From the NCBI RefSeq assembly GCF_029852145.1, contig NC_079969.1:5270001-5334000 (forward strand): 64,000 bases of DNA, in the 5' to 3' direction. The stretch is from Microplitis mediator (lineage: Eukaryota; Arthropoda; Insecta; Hymenoptera; Braconidae). The notes beneath the pieces are model-generated. The model had not been told where the DNA came from. It saw only the letters and a program-made list of their open reading frames with translations, and made no database searches. Of the stretch, positions 48,301 through 60,300 are shown piece after piece (the stretch's first letter is position 1; every line of letters begins with the position of its first letter). The position numbers and the translations under genes were made by a program.

Positions 48301-51300
48301 AAATGTTTTTCGAGTTGTTTAGCGTTAAAAAATTTTGAAACTATACACGGAAAAAAATTCCCAGTCAAATTTGCGATACTAACATCGTAATTTTTCCTAC
48401 TGATCATTGTAGTGGTCAACTATACCTTTAAAATCACAATTTTTACGATGTAGCCTTAGAAATTTCATTTAAGAAACAATACTTCAGACAAAAAACATAA
48501 AGTCTTAAGCTCTTTAGTATGAGTTACGATGTGAGCATCGTATAATTTGACGTAATAGAAATTTTAAATAAAAGTATAGAATAATAATTGATCGGGTGTT
48601 GGATTCGAACACGAGATCTTTCGAGTGCGAACTGACCGTCGTCTTGGACCACTTGGTCACAGAAGGGCCCACAAGTCTAGGAAGTTTTTAAGATCCATGT
48701 AAACGATATAAATAAACAGTCATAATTCACGAGAACGCCTCTTACGGTGGACACAGTTACTATTTAAAAATTGCTATGTACACTCGTTGTCATTAATGCC
48801 TGCCCTGATGGAAATTTTTTAGACTTTTCTCTAAAAAATTCTGAAAAAGTCTTTAGAACTTTGAAAAAGTCTTTAGAACTTTGAAAAAGTCTTTAGAACT
48901 TTAGAACTGAGTTTTTCAGAGAAAATTCCGAACAATTTCCACCAGGGAATTCTTTTACGATGTTAACATTATAATTTTTCAAATAATTTTCAATCCAAAA
49001 CGTCTTCGTTAAAATTACAATTTTAAATAGTAAAAAATGTAACCTACATAGTAAATAAGACATTTGAAAATTGATGCTAATGAAAGTATAGTCCACGATT
49101 ATGACTTTAACATTTTAAATTTTAGTAGAATTTTCTTTCCGTGTAGAATCAAAAAAATTTTGACATAAATACATTATCTGGAATAGAATATATTTTTTTA
49201 TTAAATTACCTTAAATTTTTACAGTTTGCTGGATCAGTGACGACTTACCTCGTGGTTTTAATTCAACTGAGTGTTCTCAAGTCACTTTGAACAAATAAAA
49301 AACACTCGGTTGCTTACAATGATCATGTCAAATAAATTAATTATATTATACAAATAATGTAAATAATATATATTTTATTTTTAAATAAAAAAATCACTGG
49401 TATAAATAAATGTTTACTCAGTACTCAATCAGGAAACTAGTATCCGATCACTCATCTATTCGTATATTTATATTTACTTAATTTTTCATTATCATCAGAT
49501 GATTTTTATTAAAAATTGGCACTAAAAAGTTTTTGAAACCCGAACAATCATCAAAGTATTTTTTTTTATGAATTTGTCATAATTTTTTCATTGAAAATTT
49601 TCAAATTACAAGTCGCCAAATACATTTATGACCCTCGTTGAGTCCAAAATTGAATTTTCAAAAAACCAATAACTAAATTTTTCAGAAAATTGAAAAAATC
49701 TTCGACTAAAAACTCAATAGTAACCTATTTCGAGTCATTTTCCGTCAGAGTTTTGTTCTATTGCTGATTGGCTGTTTGATGAATGGCGGGATTTTCAAAT
49801 ATCATTAAAAAAATTAACAGGCAAATGTTGATAAAAAAAATCTTGATTGCTTACAGGAAAAGCAATGGCCGTGATTCACTACCAGCCAGTAATCTCGAAA
49901 AAACTTCGCCCACCTTGACATCCGATGACAATATTTTCGTAAAACCACTGGACCCAAAACCCATAATACAACTAACTCAACCTCAACCGCTATCTCTACC
50001 AGCAAATTCTAGTGACGAATCAAAATCTATAAATAGCAAAACAGATGACGAAGAAAAAACATCTGATAAATTAACGGGACGAAGACGTTTTCGTGAACTA
50101 CGTCAACGTATGCAAACAGAAGATGATGACATACCAATAAATAATTCACCTCCCGATAGTCAGACATCTTCAATAGAAGGCGTTTATCCAGCACCAGCGA
50201 AAACTACTCATCCATTTCGCATTATCGAACATGATACCGTGAGTCTTCAAAGCATGACATCACTTGGTAGAGTCGGTAGAATATTAGCCGGAGGTCCTGA
50301 TTCTGTTTCTGGTGTTCTACATCATGGTGTTTCCTGTCCCATACCACTAACACGTGATATTCCGATGTCATCAATTCCCAGTAAAGATGAAGATACTGGT
50401 TCTGAAAAAGTATCACAATCGTCAAGTGTATTGACACTATCGGGTGACATTGTCCAAGACTGCGCATCGACTGTCAACGGACGAAAAGAATTCATTAATA
50501 CTCATTGCGAAGCTAATGTCGGATTGCAAGAACCAGATGTCATTGCTAGCACTAAAACTAGTGGGAAATCGATTGATCATCAAGATACGCAAGGACCCGC
50601 AGTTGCTCCTGTCGCACCACCGAGACGAAAGAAAAAATCTAAACCTCAAACACCAACCGATCTTGCTGTAAGTATTCATTTCATTTCTATTCTCTGCTTA
50701 ATCAATGATGTAGTTTACAGTTTAGATTAAAATCTGTTCTATTCTATTGATCAATTAGATTATTAGATCGATAATTGATCGTTTTTTATTACGAGATCAT
50801 TTATTGACCAGTTAAAAAGTGTAGTATAGGTATTAGATCATCAGCTATTGTTCATTCATTGTATGTTTGTTCTAAATCATAATGAAAAACTATTTTCTGT
50901 AATAATCATATATTGTGTGGCAAGGAAACGACGATTTCAGAGAGTGATTGGTCGTTCAAGCCAAAGGCGAAGGCTGCCATCACGAAGTCTGAAATTGTTT
51001 TTTGTTTCATGTTACGCTTTATACTTTTTATTATTACCTGCATTACTGTTTAAATATTCCCATAGATTCCACTGAAAAGTGCCGAAAATTCCATAGGAAT
51101 CAATGAAAGTCTATTGGTTTCAATGCAGTCCGGTACTTTTGATTGGATTCTATGAGAGTCTTTGGATAGGAATTGAGCTGAGTTTCGATGCCTGATTCAG
51201 CTGAAGAGAGACAATTTTAGACCAATGGTGAATGTGCGAATTAACAAGAGAACCCTAGGGTAGAAACTGATAATTTTTAACCCGCCAAATCGCATTGATC

Positions 51301-54300
51301 TGAAATCGACTTTCGACTGGCGGAACAGGCATTGAAACTCATAGTTTTAATGCAGGTGATATGAAAAAAAAATATTTTTAAAGCCTTCTACAGCAGAGGG
51401 ATCGGTACCTGCATCATCACTGCCAAGTCCAGCTAGTACAATTGAGTCAATAACTCGTGAATTTGAACACTCATTGGACATAAGATCTGCTACTAAAGGA
51501 CAATACGTCGTAAAGCCACAGGCAAGTTTCTCAAGTAATATCGTGTTTTACCTCAGAAATGATAAAATTCCAGGTCGCCTCGAGTCGTTCGAGACCCTGA
51601 GAGGATTTTATAGTCACCGATATCGGGTCAGTCTTTTAAAAGAAAGCGAAAAAAGAAATTAGAAAAAAAAAACATAAATAAAAAGCATTTTAAAGCCTTG
51701 TAATATATAAATCATGTAAATTCATTCATTTTTTACAGCTAAAATATTTTATTTTTAGTCAATGAAAGCTTTTGTAGATGTTTTTTTTCATTGTTATTAT
51801 CGTTAGATTTATTCATATTATTTATCATTGACATGCCTTGGCGGATCTGAGTTACGGTAATTACCGTAATTTTTCATAATTTATGTTATTCTACGGTAAA
51901 AATGCTATGTTAGGTAAACGCACGGTATTTTACAGCAAAATTTCGGTATTTTTGCCGCAAATGTGCAGTAAGAGAACGGTAATTTACCGTAAAATTATGG
52001 CAAGCCTGCGGTATCTTATCGTAAAGTGAAGTATTGCAATATAAAAATAAAAAAAGCACACGGTGCTTACAGTAAAGATGCCGTAACTAAGCTATACGTT
52101 GCCGTATTTTACCGTACTTTGTCGTAAAATACCGTAAATTGCGGCAAATTTGTCATATAAAAACTGTATTCTACGGTAAAATATGGTATTTTAGGTAAGC
52201 GTACAGTATTTTACGGTAAAATCGTGGCAAGCCTGCAGTATTTCACCGTAAAGTGTAGTATTGCACTGTAAAAACTGTAAAAATACAAAAGTACGCAGTA
52301 GGGTGGGTCAAAAAAATCGAATAATTTTTTTTTGACTTTATACTCTGAAAAATAGGTTCGTAGACACCTAAAAAGAATTCTCTCCAAGTATGAGCTCTTA
52401 ATTATAACGGGAAGGTCCTCCGCTTTGCGGGTTTCTATTTTTTTCGAATAATCAGATAAAAAAATTTATATCTCGCTTCCAACTGCTTGGAAAAATATTC
52501 CGTGGCATAGAATTTTTAAGAAATTGAACGCTCTACAAAAAAGGTCTCTTATGATTTTTTCAAAAACCTAACCGATTAAAAGATATTTCTAGTTGAAGTT
52601 TGGCTATTTTAAGGAAAATATTCGTTTTTATTATGAATTTTATAAGTCGATGAAAAAAAATTATTTCGGATTGCGGAACTCATGATTTTGTAGGAAATTT
52701 ACTGCTCTACAAAAATGGTCTCTTATGATTTTTTGATTAAGTGAAGCCGTTACGAGATATTCATCGTCAAACATTAACGAATATCAATATTTCCAGTTTT
52801 TGATCAATAATTCGATAAATTTCAATTTAAACTATGAGTTTCAGGAAAATTTACATAAATTTGAGTTTCGATCGATAAAGAAATGTTATAAACAATTTTT
52901 TAAATATTGTTTTCAGTCTTGAGCTTGTTTGATTGCATTAAAACAAGAAATTAGAGCATTTTTTTCGACATATAGCCGATGATTAGTTTAATTTGAAGTG
53001 AATGACATATTTCTTTGTCAAATTTAATATGAAAAGTATTGAATCAAGTGAGAAACAACCAGTATTTAACTTTTTTATAGATAAATTTTTTATTGAATTA
53101 TCAATTGCAATATAATTGTCTATATTTTTAACATAACAGTACGCTATTACTATAAATAATTTCTTTTATTACAATTTGGGAATGTTTTTTGATGTTCTTT
53201 GACAACTTGCAATAAGTACTGGAATTGTTCTTCATTTTTTGTCAAGCATTGATTATATTCACTGACTAATGCAACAGCTCGCTCTGCTGAATCATTGACA
53301 ACTTTTAGTTGTTGAAAGTATTCTTTATTTTCGAGATAACTCTCATTAGTAGGCCATAATTCAACATCGACATCAAGAAAGTCATACGGTAGATCGAAGA
53401 TTTTGAAAAGATTTAATGACTTTTTAGACACAAAGTCACTCAGAGTTCTCTGTGCCAATGAATTTAAATCTTTTTTAGCAATTACAAATCTTTTAGCTTT
53501 AGAATCTGTACCTTCACGAGTATTAACAGCTTCAACAATACTTTTTTTTACTTCTAATGGAACGCCATCGTCAAACAGTGATAAAATGGCAAGTTCATCG
53601 CTCAAATACCATAAGTGCGAAATCATTTTTTCACACGTAGCTGAAGAAATCAAAGGATTGATATGTTTGTACTCCAATAAATTTTTCATAAACTGCAAGT
53701 CATGATAAGCAGCAGTTGTTGCAGAAGTTGATGAAAACCAAGCTTTTAAATACAATGTGACTATAAAAATACAGAAATGACGAAGACCATGCAATTCTTT
53801 CTGAGAGAGTTTGAATTCATCTCTGAATAGATACATTTTCAAACTATAAATGGCCTTAGCCATCCATCTAGCATGATGAACAGCACCAGGACGTTTGAAA
53901 GAAATCTTTTCTTGAGGCATTTCTCCAAGGAAAATCAATGATAATTCCAATAATTCTTTATAATCATCTCGGGGTTGTAGTAACTATCAAAAATAAAAAA
54001 TTTGTCAAAAATAACGAAATTTTTATAATTTAAATCACAGTTAAATCATACCTGTAAAGATTTCGTAATAAAACTAGAGATTTCATCTTTTTTATTCGAA
54101 ATGATATCAGCAACAACAGCATCTTCAACACCAGATTTATAATTAGTTATATCTATATCATCCCAAAATTTTTTAAACCTTCCAAACATCTGTACATTTG
54201 GCCCAGATGACACAGGCCAAAATACTTCAAATGCGCCCCTTAATACGATCTCAAAAATGTGATGACGACATGATAACCAGATCAACTCTCTTCCCAAAAT

Positions 54301-57300
54301 CTTTTCAATTTCCTTACATGTACCGTTGTGAATTCCTGTAGAACAATAATAGATGACTATCGTTAAATTTAGTATTTAAGAAAAATCAATGGTTATATTT
54401 CAAATCCAAACGAGTAAACGATTAATACATTTTGATAGTAAAATTCAGTAAGAAATAGAAATTAAACTAGAATGACAACAATAAAATATTTTTTGTAATT
54501 GATTGATTACCTGTATTAACAGCCGTAGTGTCAAAACACATCGCCTTGACATACTTAATAATACCCCATTCACTCAATGTTGATAAAATGGCGGATGTTT
54601 GATTAACTGCCGTCCCAGAATTCATTTTTGGAACTCCAAGTAATTGTTCAGTACCATACGCAGTTAAAAGAACCGGTAGTCGTTCCACCGATTTGGATTC
54701 AATTAGATCATTCAGCATTTTACCATCCCAATGCACTACGTATTTATCGTGTGTTTTAAAATTGTCTTTTAATCCTTGAGCAATGTCTTTTCTTTGAACC
54801 ATACGAGCTCGTTGGATGGACCTATAGCTGAGCGTTGTATCTTCAATTTTTATACCAACAGCTGATAAAACCGGAGCAATAATGAACATCGCGTTTCTAC
54901 TGCTGACATTAGCTCTGTCAAGTGCAGAAACGACTTCAGGAGTTAAGACATTTATTTTTGCTCGTTTTGTCGGAATTGGGGGTTCATACTCCAAATCAGA
55001 TCCAGAATTTGTAGTTCCACTTAATGTAAACGCCGAGAATGATTCTGATTTTCCACTTAAAACAATCCCATGACTGGTAGACGGTTGATTCAAGTCTGTA
55101 ATAAGAGTTTATTTTTAAATTAAACAGACAAAATTTCCAGCACTTATTCATTATGATGAGAAGCAATTAAACATGAGTACCAGAAACCGTCGAGTCAAAT
55201 GTCATACGTAGGAATACTGATATTTATAATGCAAGTAAAGTAGAAAAATGATATTCTCATTGTTTATAATAAATATAAAGGAAGTTTTACACTCCTACCT
55301 GAATTTATAACAATTATTTATCTCAGATACTTACTGCTTTCATCTATTTCCATCATATCTGTAGTTGAGTTTGACGCAGGTACAATATTCGAAAGAATCT
55401 CTTTGTGTGTACAGAATTTTTGATCCAAATACAACTTCCTAATGTTATCATCCACCCCTTTTAGGGAATTTTTATTTACAATGTCGAATAATTGTTCAAG
55501 ATCAGTCTGAAACTCCTTTTCCTTTACCTTATCACTTTTCTTATTAAAATCTTTTTGTAATTTCAACCACTCACTATGAAAACGGAGAATTTTTTTGACT
55601 ACATTAGGAGCTCCACTCGTAGGGATCTGATTTATTTTCCACAATTCAATAACCTTGTCAGCTGAATTTTTTGCACTTTGTTTGATTGAAAACTTTAAAA
55701 CTTTAAGTTGATAGAAAAACACTCTCATAACCTCTTTCACTTTTGGTAACTTACGTTCAGTGAGTTTTTGCACAGGTATACCGATTAAACGTATTTCTTT
55801 ATTCATTGTAGAATTATTGATAATAAATGAATTTATATGATGAGAAAATGACTTATTTCGAAAAAATTGTTACTATCATGTATACGAAATGATGAGTTTT
55901 TGGAGCACTGAAAATGTACTGATAAAAAAGTAGACAACGAAGATAGTTAAGAAAAACAACATAGGTGGCGCTAGCGTTAGAGTACCAACAGAAGAAGTAA
56001 TGTAATTCAGAACAAAAAGCCTCTCTCACAAAAAAATTTATGTATAATTGGTAGAATAAAATTTGAAAATACATACTAAACAACCGTAATAATATGAAAT
56101 GCCAATGCAATTGACATTTTAAATTATTACAAATAAAGCTTACAAAAAATATCATTAGAACAAAAACTTCTTAGTGAATTTTTGAACAAATAACTCCTGT
56201 AGGAGTGACTTTTATGATAGAAATTTAAATTTATGTAAATTTTCCTGAAACTCATAGTTTAAATTGAAATTTATCGAATTATTGATCAAAAACTGGAAAT
56301 ATTGATATTCGTTAATGTTTGACGATGAATATCTCGTAACGGCTTCACTTAATCAAAAAATCATAAGAGACCATTTTTGTAGAGCAGTAAATTTCCTACA
56401 AAATCATGAGTTCCGCAATCCGAAATAATTTTTTTTCATCGACTTATAAAATTCATAATAAAAACGATTATTTTCCTTAAAATAGCCAAACTTCAACTAG
56501 AAATATCTTTTAATCGGTTAGGTTTTTGAAAAAATCATAAGAGACCTTTTTTGTAGAGCGTTCAATTTCTTAAAAATTCTATGCCACGGAATATTTTTCC
56601 AAGCAGTTGGAAGCGAGATATAAATTTTTTTATCTGATTATTCGAAAAAAATAGAAACCCGCAAAGCGGAGGACCTTCCCGTTATAATTAAGAGCTCATA
56701 CTTGGAGAGAATTCTTTTTAGGTGTCTACGAACCTATTTTTCAGAGTATAAAGTCAAAAAAAAATTATTCGATTTTTTTGACCCACCCTAGTACGCAGTG
56801 CTTACAGTAAAAATGCCGCAACCAGGCTATACATTGCCGTATTCTACCGTAATTTGTCGTAAAATACCGTAAATTGCGGCAAATTTGTCATATAAAAACT
56901 GTATTCTACGGTAAAATATGGTATTTTAGGTAAACGTACAGTATTTTACGGTAAAATCGTGGCAAGCCTGCGGCATTTTACCGTAAAGTGAAGTATGGAA
57001 CTGTAAAAATGAAATAACACGCGGTGCTTACAGTAAAGACGCTGCAACCAGGCTGTACATTGCCGTATTTTACGGTAATTTGTCATAAAATATCGCAAAT
57101 TGCGGCAAATTTGTCATATAAAAGCTGTAGCCTACGGTAAAATATGGTATTTTAGGTAAACGTACAGTATTTTACTGTAAAATCGTGACAAGCCTGCGGT
57201 ATTTTACCGTAAAGTGAAGTATAGCACTGTAAAAATGAAAAAAGCACGCAGTGTTGATGGTAAAAATGCTGCAATCATGGTAAATTGCCGTATTTTACTG

Positions 57301-60300
57301 TATTTCGCCGTAAAATACCGCGTGTTGTTGTAAATTACCATAAATTGCGGCAAATTAGCCGTAAGAATGTCGTCTTTTATGGTAAATTATGACAAATTGA
57401 GGTAAATTACCGCAATTCGGATCTGCCAAAGTGATTTTGTTACTTTTCTTGAAGCGCCCATTATTTCGGTAGATTAGTTGTTTTTGAATGACGGCAATTA
57501 GATGTTGTTTAAATAAACCTATTTTAATAAGAAAAATCTTTATAAATTATAATAAGTTTAATTTTTTTCGATTGACGAACGATAAACAAATAGGACGAGG
57601 ATAAATCAAAAGCTGAAGGACCTTCGGCAGAAGAAATTGAGCGTTTGGAAAAAATGAAAGCTGAGTTGATAAGCTTACAATCTAGTGATAAATCTAGTAG
57701 TCCGATGGGTTCTCTATCGAGCAATAGCGTTGGTCGATACTCACTTGGGCAGCACCGATTGCCAGGTAGTCTTCAAGGTACACGGGAACGACGTAAATCA
57801 GCCGGTGATCAGGATATGGTCAAACAGCTCAATATGTTCGTAAGAACGAGAACTGATTCTGGCAAACGTCTTACAGATATGGTGAGTTCACATAAATTTA
57901 TGCCTTTTCATTGATTATAGTACACAGGTCAATAAACGGCTACTTAGGGTTTGATTAATATGATAATAATCAAATCCCGATTTAATTTTTACTCAAATTG
58001 CTTCGTTGTTGCGCGCCTCGAACGCGAAGCGGAGAGATTGAGCTTTATAACCGACTTATAAAGGTCACGCGATTTCCTCACATTAAATTGTACATATTGT
58101 TTTTATATTACACTTACACGTTATGAAAAGCACATCAATATGAAGAGGGAACACTAATGAATAAGCCTGATACTTTTTTTAAGTTGTCCGATACGTATTA
58201 ATATAAAGAAAAGTTCAATAAAAAAAATTTATCGTGAACGTCCATTAGTCTGTGGTTCAAAAAAACGTCGCGGTACGGATATCTTGAGAACAACTTTACG
58301 AAACGACTTAATTTTTTTTTTCAAAATTCTCAGAATTATGCAGACAATTGATGATAAATTGAGAAAAATATATATAGCCCGAACTGGGAATCGAACCCGG
58401 ATCATGTCGGTATCGCGCCGAGTACTCTATCAGTTGAGCTATCCGGTACTAAACTATATTCTGTTCAATTTGATCTATAACTTAATGAACCACACCGTCC
58501 ATCGTACGGTAATACACGAATTTTTAAATATAGTAAAACCTAAACTTACAATTAACCTTCTCAATAAGATATTTCTCTGCACGCAAACACACTCAAGAAA
58601 ATCACTACTGTAGTCCTTCTTGTTTTTTTACAATAAATCATTGCTGTTAAAACCGGCAATTTTACATGCAAACAAACACACACTGCAGCCAATTTTATTA
58701 GGAATGTCCTCCTTATCTTACTCTTTTTGTTGACTTTTATTACCGTATATTTATCATGGAAACTTCTATAAAAAAAACGCGGGGAATTCAAATTTTTTTT
58801 GGAATTTAATTTTTTAAAGTACAAAATTGGCGTTCGAGCCGCGCACTTTTAGATTTTCAAAATCTTTTTTCTGTTATTGTATGGCTTTGAATATATCCTC
58901 TCAAAAATAGTAAATTGCGTAAATAAATATTTCAGGAGATCTTAGAACAAGTCACAGTATTGAACTTGGACACAGGAGAACGCGTGCCTTTAAGTATAGC
59001 TGAAGATAAATTACCTCAATGTATGAATCCCTTATCGTTGCACATCATGCGTTTAACTTCTGAGTATGTTAGTAATTCAAGCCTTGACAAAGAAAAAGAA
59101 AGCGATGAAGAAAGTGTTGATTCAAAGATGTCATCGATACCGCCTGACGAAGACGTGTCAGTTGGACGGGTTCGTAAAAAAACCCAAAAGATTAAACGCT
59201 TTTTGGGATCTACTGTAAGAAAGACTATGGACAAAGCTAAATCTATAGCCCAAGAAGTGTCTCATGCCCGACACAAAGAAGACGTTATGGATATCGTTGA
59301 TGACGTCTATCCCGGCGAGCCACAGTGTATTAAACTCAAAGCTTCTAACAGCCACAAAGGACCGTATGAATTTTCAAATCTTCAGCATGTCCAGGACTTG
59401 AGCGGAGAGCATGTAGGTCCTGTTTGGTGCATGAAATTCTCAGCTTGCGGGCGATTACTTGCTACTGCTGGCCAAGATCGTGTTCTTAGGATATGGGTAC
59501 TCAGAGACGCTTTTAGATATTTCCAAGATATGCGCACTAAATACAATGCAGAGAAGGTAAGTTTTTTAATAGTCACAATTTCATATTTTTTTATAATAGG
59601 ATGACTATGCTGGTTAATTGAAATACATTCGGTAAAAATGTTCGAAATTGTTTCGAAATTATGATAACTAAAATAATTTGTCAGAGAAAGCAATTATTAC
59701 GTGATATTCAGAAATGTATGATATATTTAGTATACACTGAGAGAAAAAAAGGTAAATTCAAGTAAACATGTTTACTGGACTCATAATACTAAAAACAAGA
59801 AAAAAATTTACTACATTAAAGTATAATGTTCTTATTTTTATAACAATTGCTTCAATCTACTCATAAATTTCTATATACAATGCATTTTTACTATAATTAA
59901 GAATATATTTTCTCGGCACTATTTAAAGTACACGGAGAGAAAATAATAGTAATGATTACCATTCTACACAGTAACCAGACTTATTTTTAGTAAAATGGTA
60001 AATAATGCTCTGTAGAATAGGATTAACTACCATTTTTCTGGTATTGACTACTATGTTACATTGAAACAAGTAAAATGGCAAAAATCGCTATCTAGCATGG
60101 AAATCAGGGCTATGTAGAATGGTAGGGGAGAGTGGGGTCAATTGAACCAAAAATACTTTAATATTTTTTTTTTAGATGACTAAAAGCAAAATGATAGCTT
60201 CTTTTTTTACGAAGTTATACTTTATTATATAGACTATAATTTCTTATAAGCACATAACTTAAAAAGTGATGAAAATTTTAAATAAATACGAAATTGTACA

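Larger units (their letters stand above)
51837..57430. mobile_element. Older inverted-repeat element rich in ACGGTAAA, split by the hAT-like transposon
   Basis: The left end TTGGCGGATCTGAGTTACGG mirrors the right end, where the inverse reads TTGGCAGATCCGAATTGCGG. Inside, ACGGTAAAAT / ATTTTACCGT words repeat on both sides of the 52299-56790 insertion, in blocks such as GGCAAATTTGTCATATAAAA. Without the insertion and its extra target copy it would be about 1.1 kb. It is non-coding. Confidence 0.8.

Noticed and set aside
49783..49856. Upstream ATG giving a longer N-terminus to WDR44 exon 2
   Set aside because: The GATTGCTTACAG acceptor at 49856 and phase-matched exon 1 with the family-specific acidic FFAT start make the spliced form much more likely; an internal promoter is not excluded.
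50848..51075. 75-aa plus-strand ORF in WDR44 intron 2
   Set aside because: Overlaps a dispersed fold-back remnant shared with 24440-24890; no splice or family support.
58377..58448. Functional tRNA gene
   Set aside because: Anticodon loop lacks U33 and two acceptor pairs fail.
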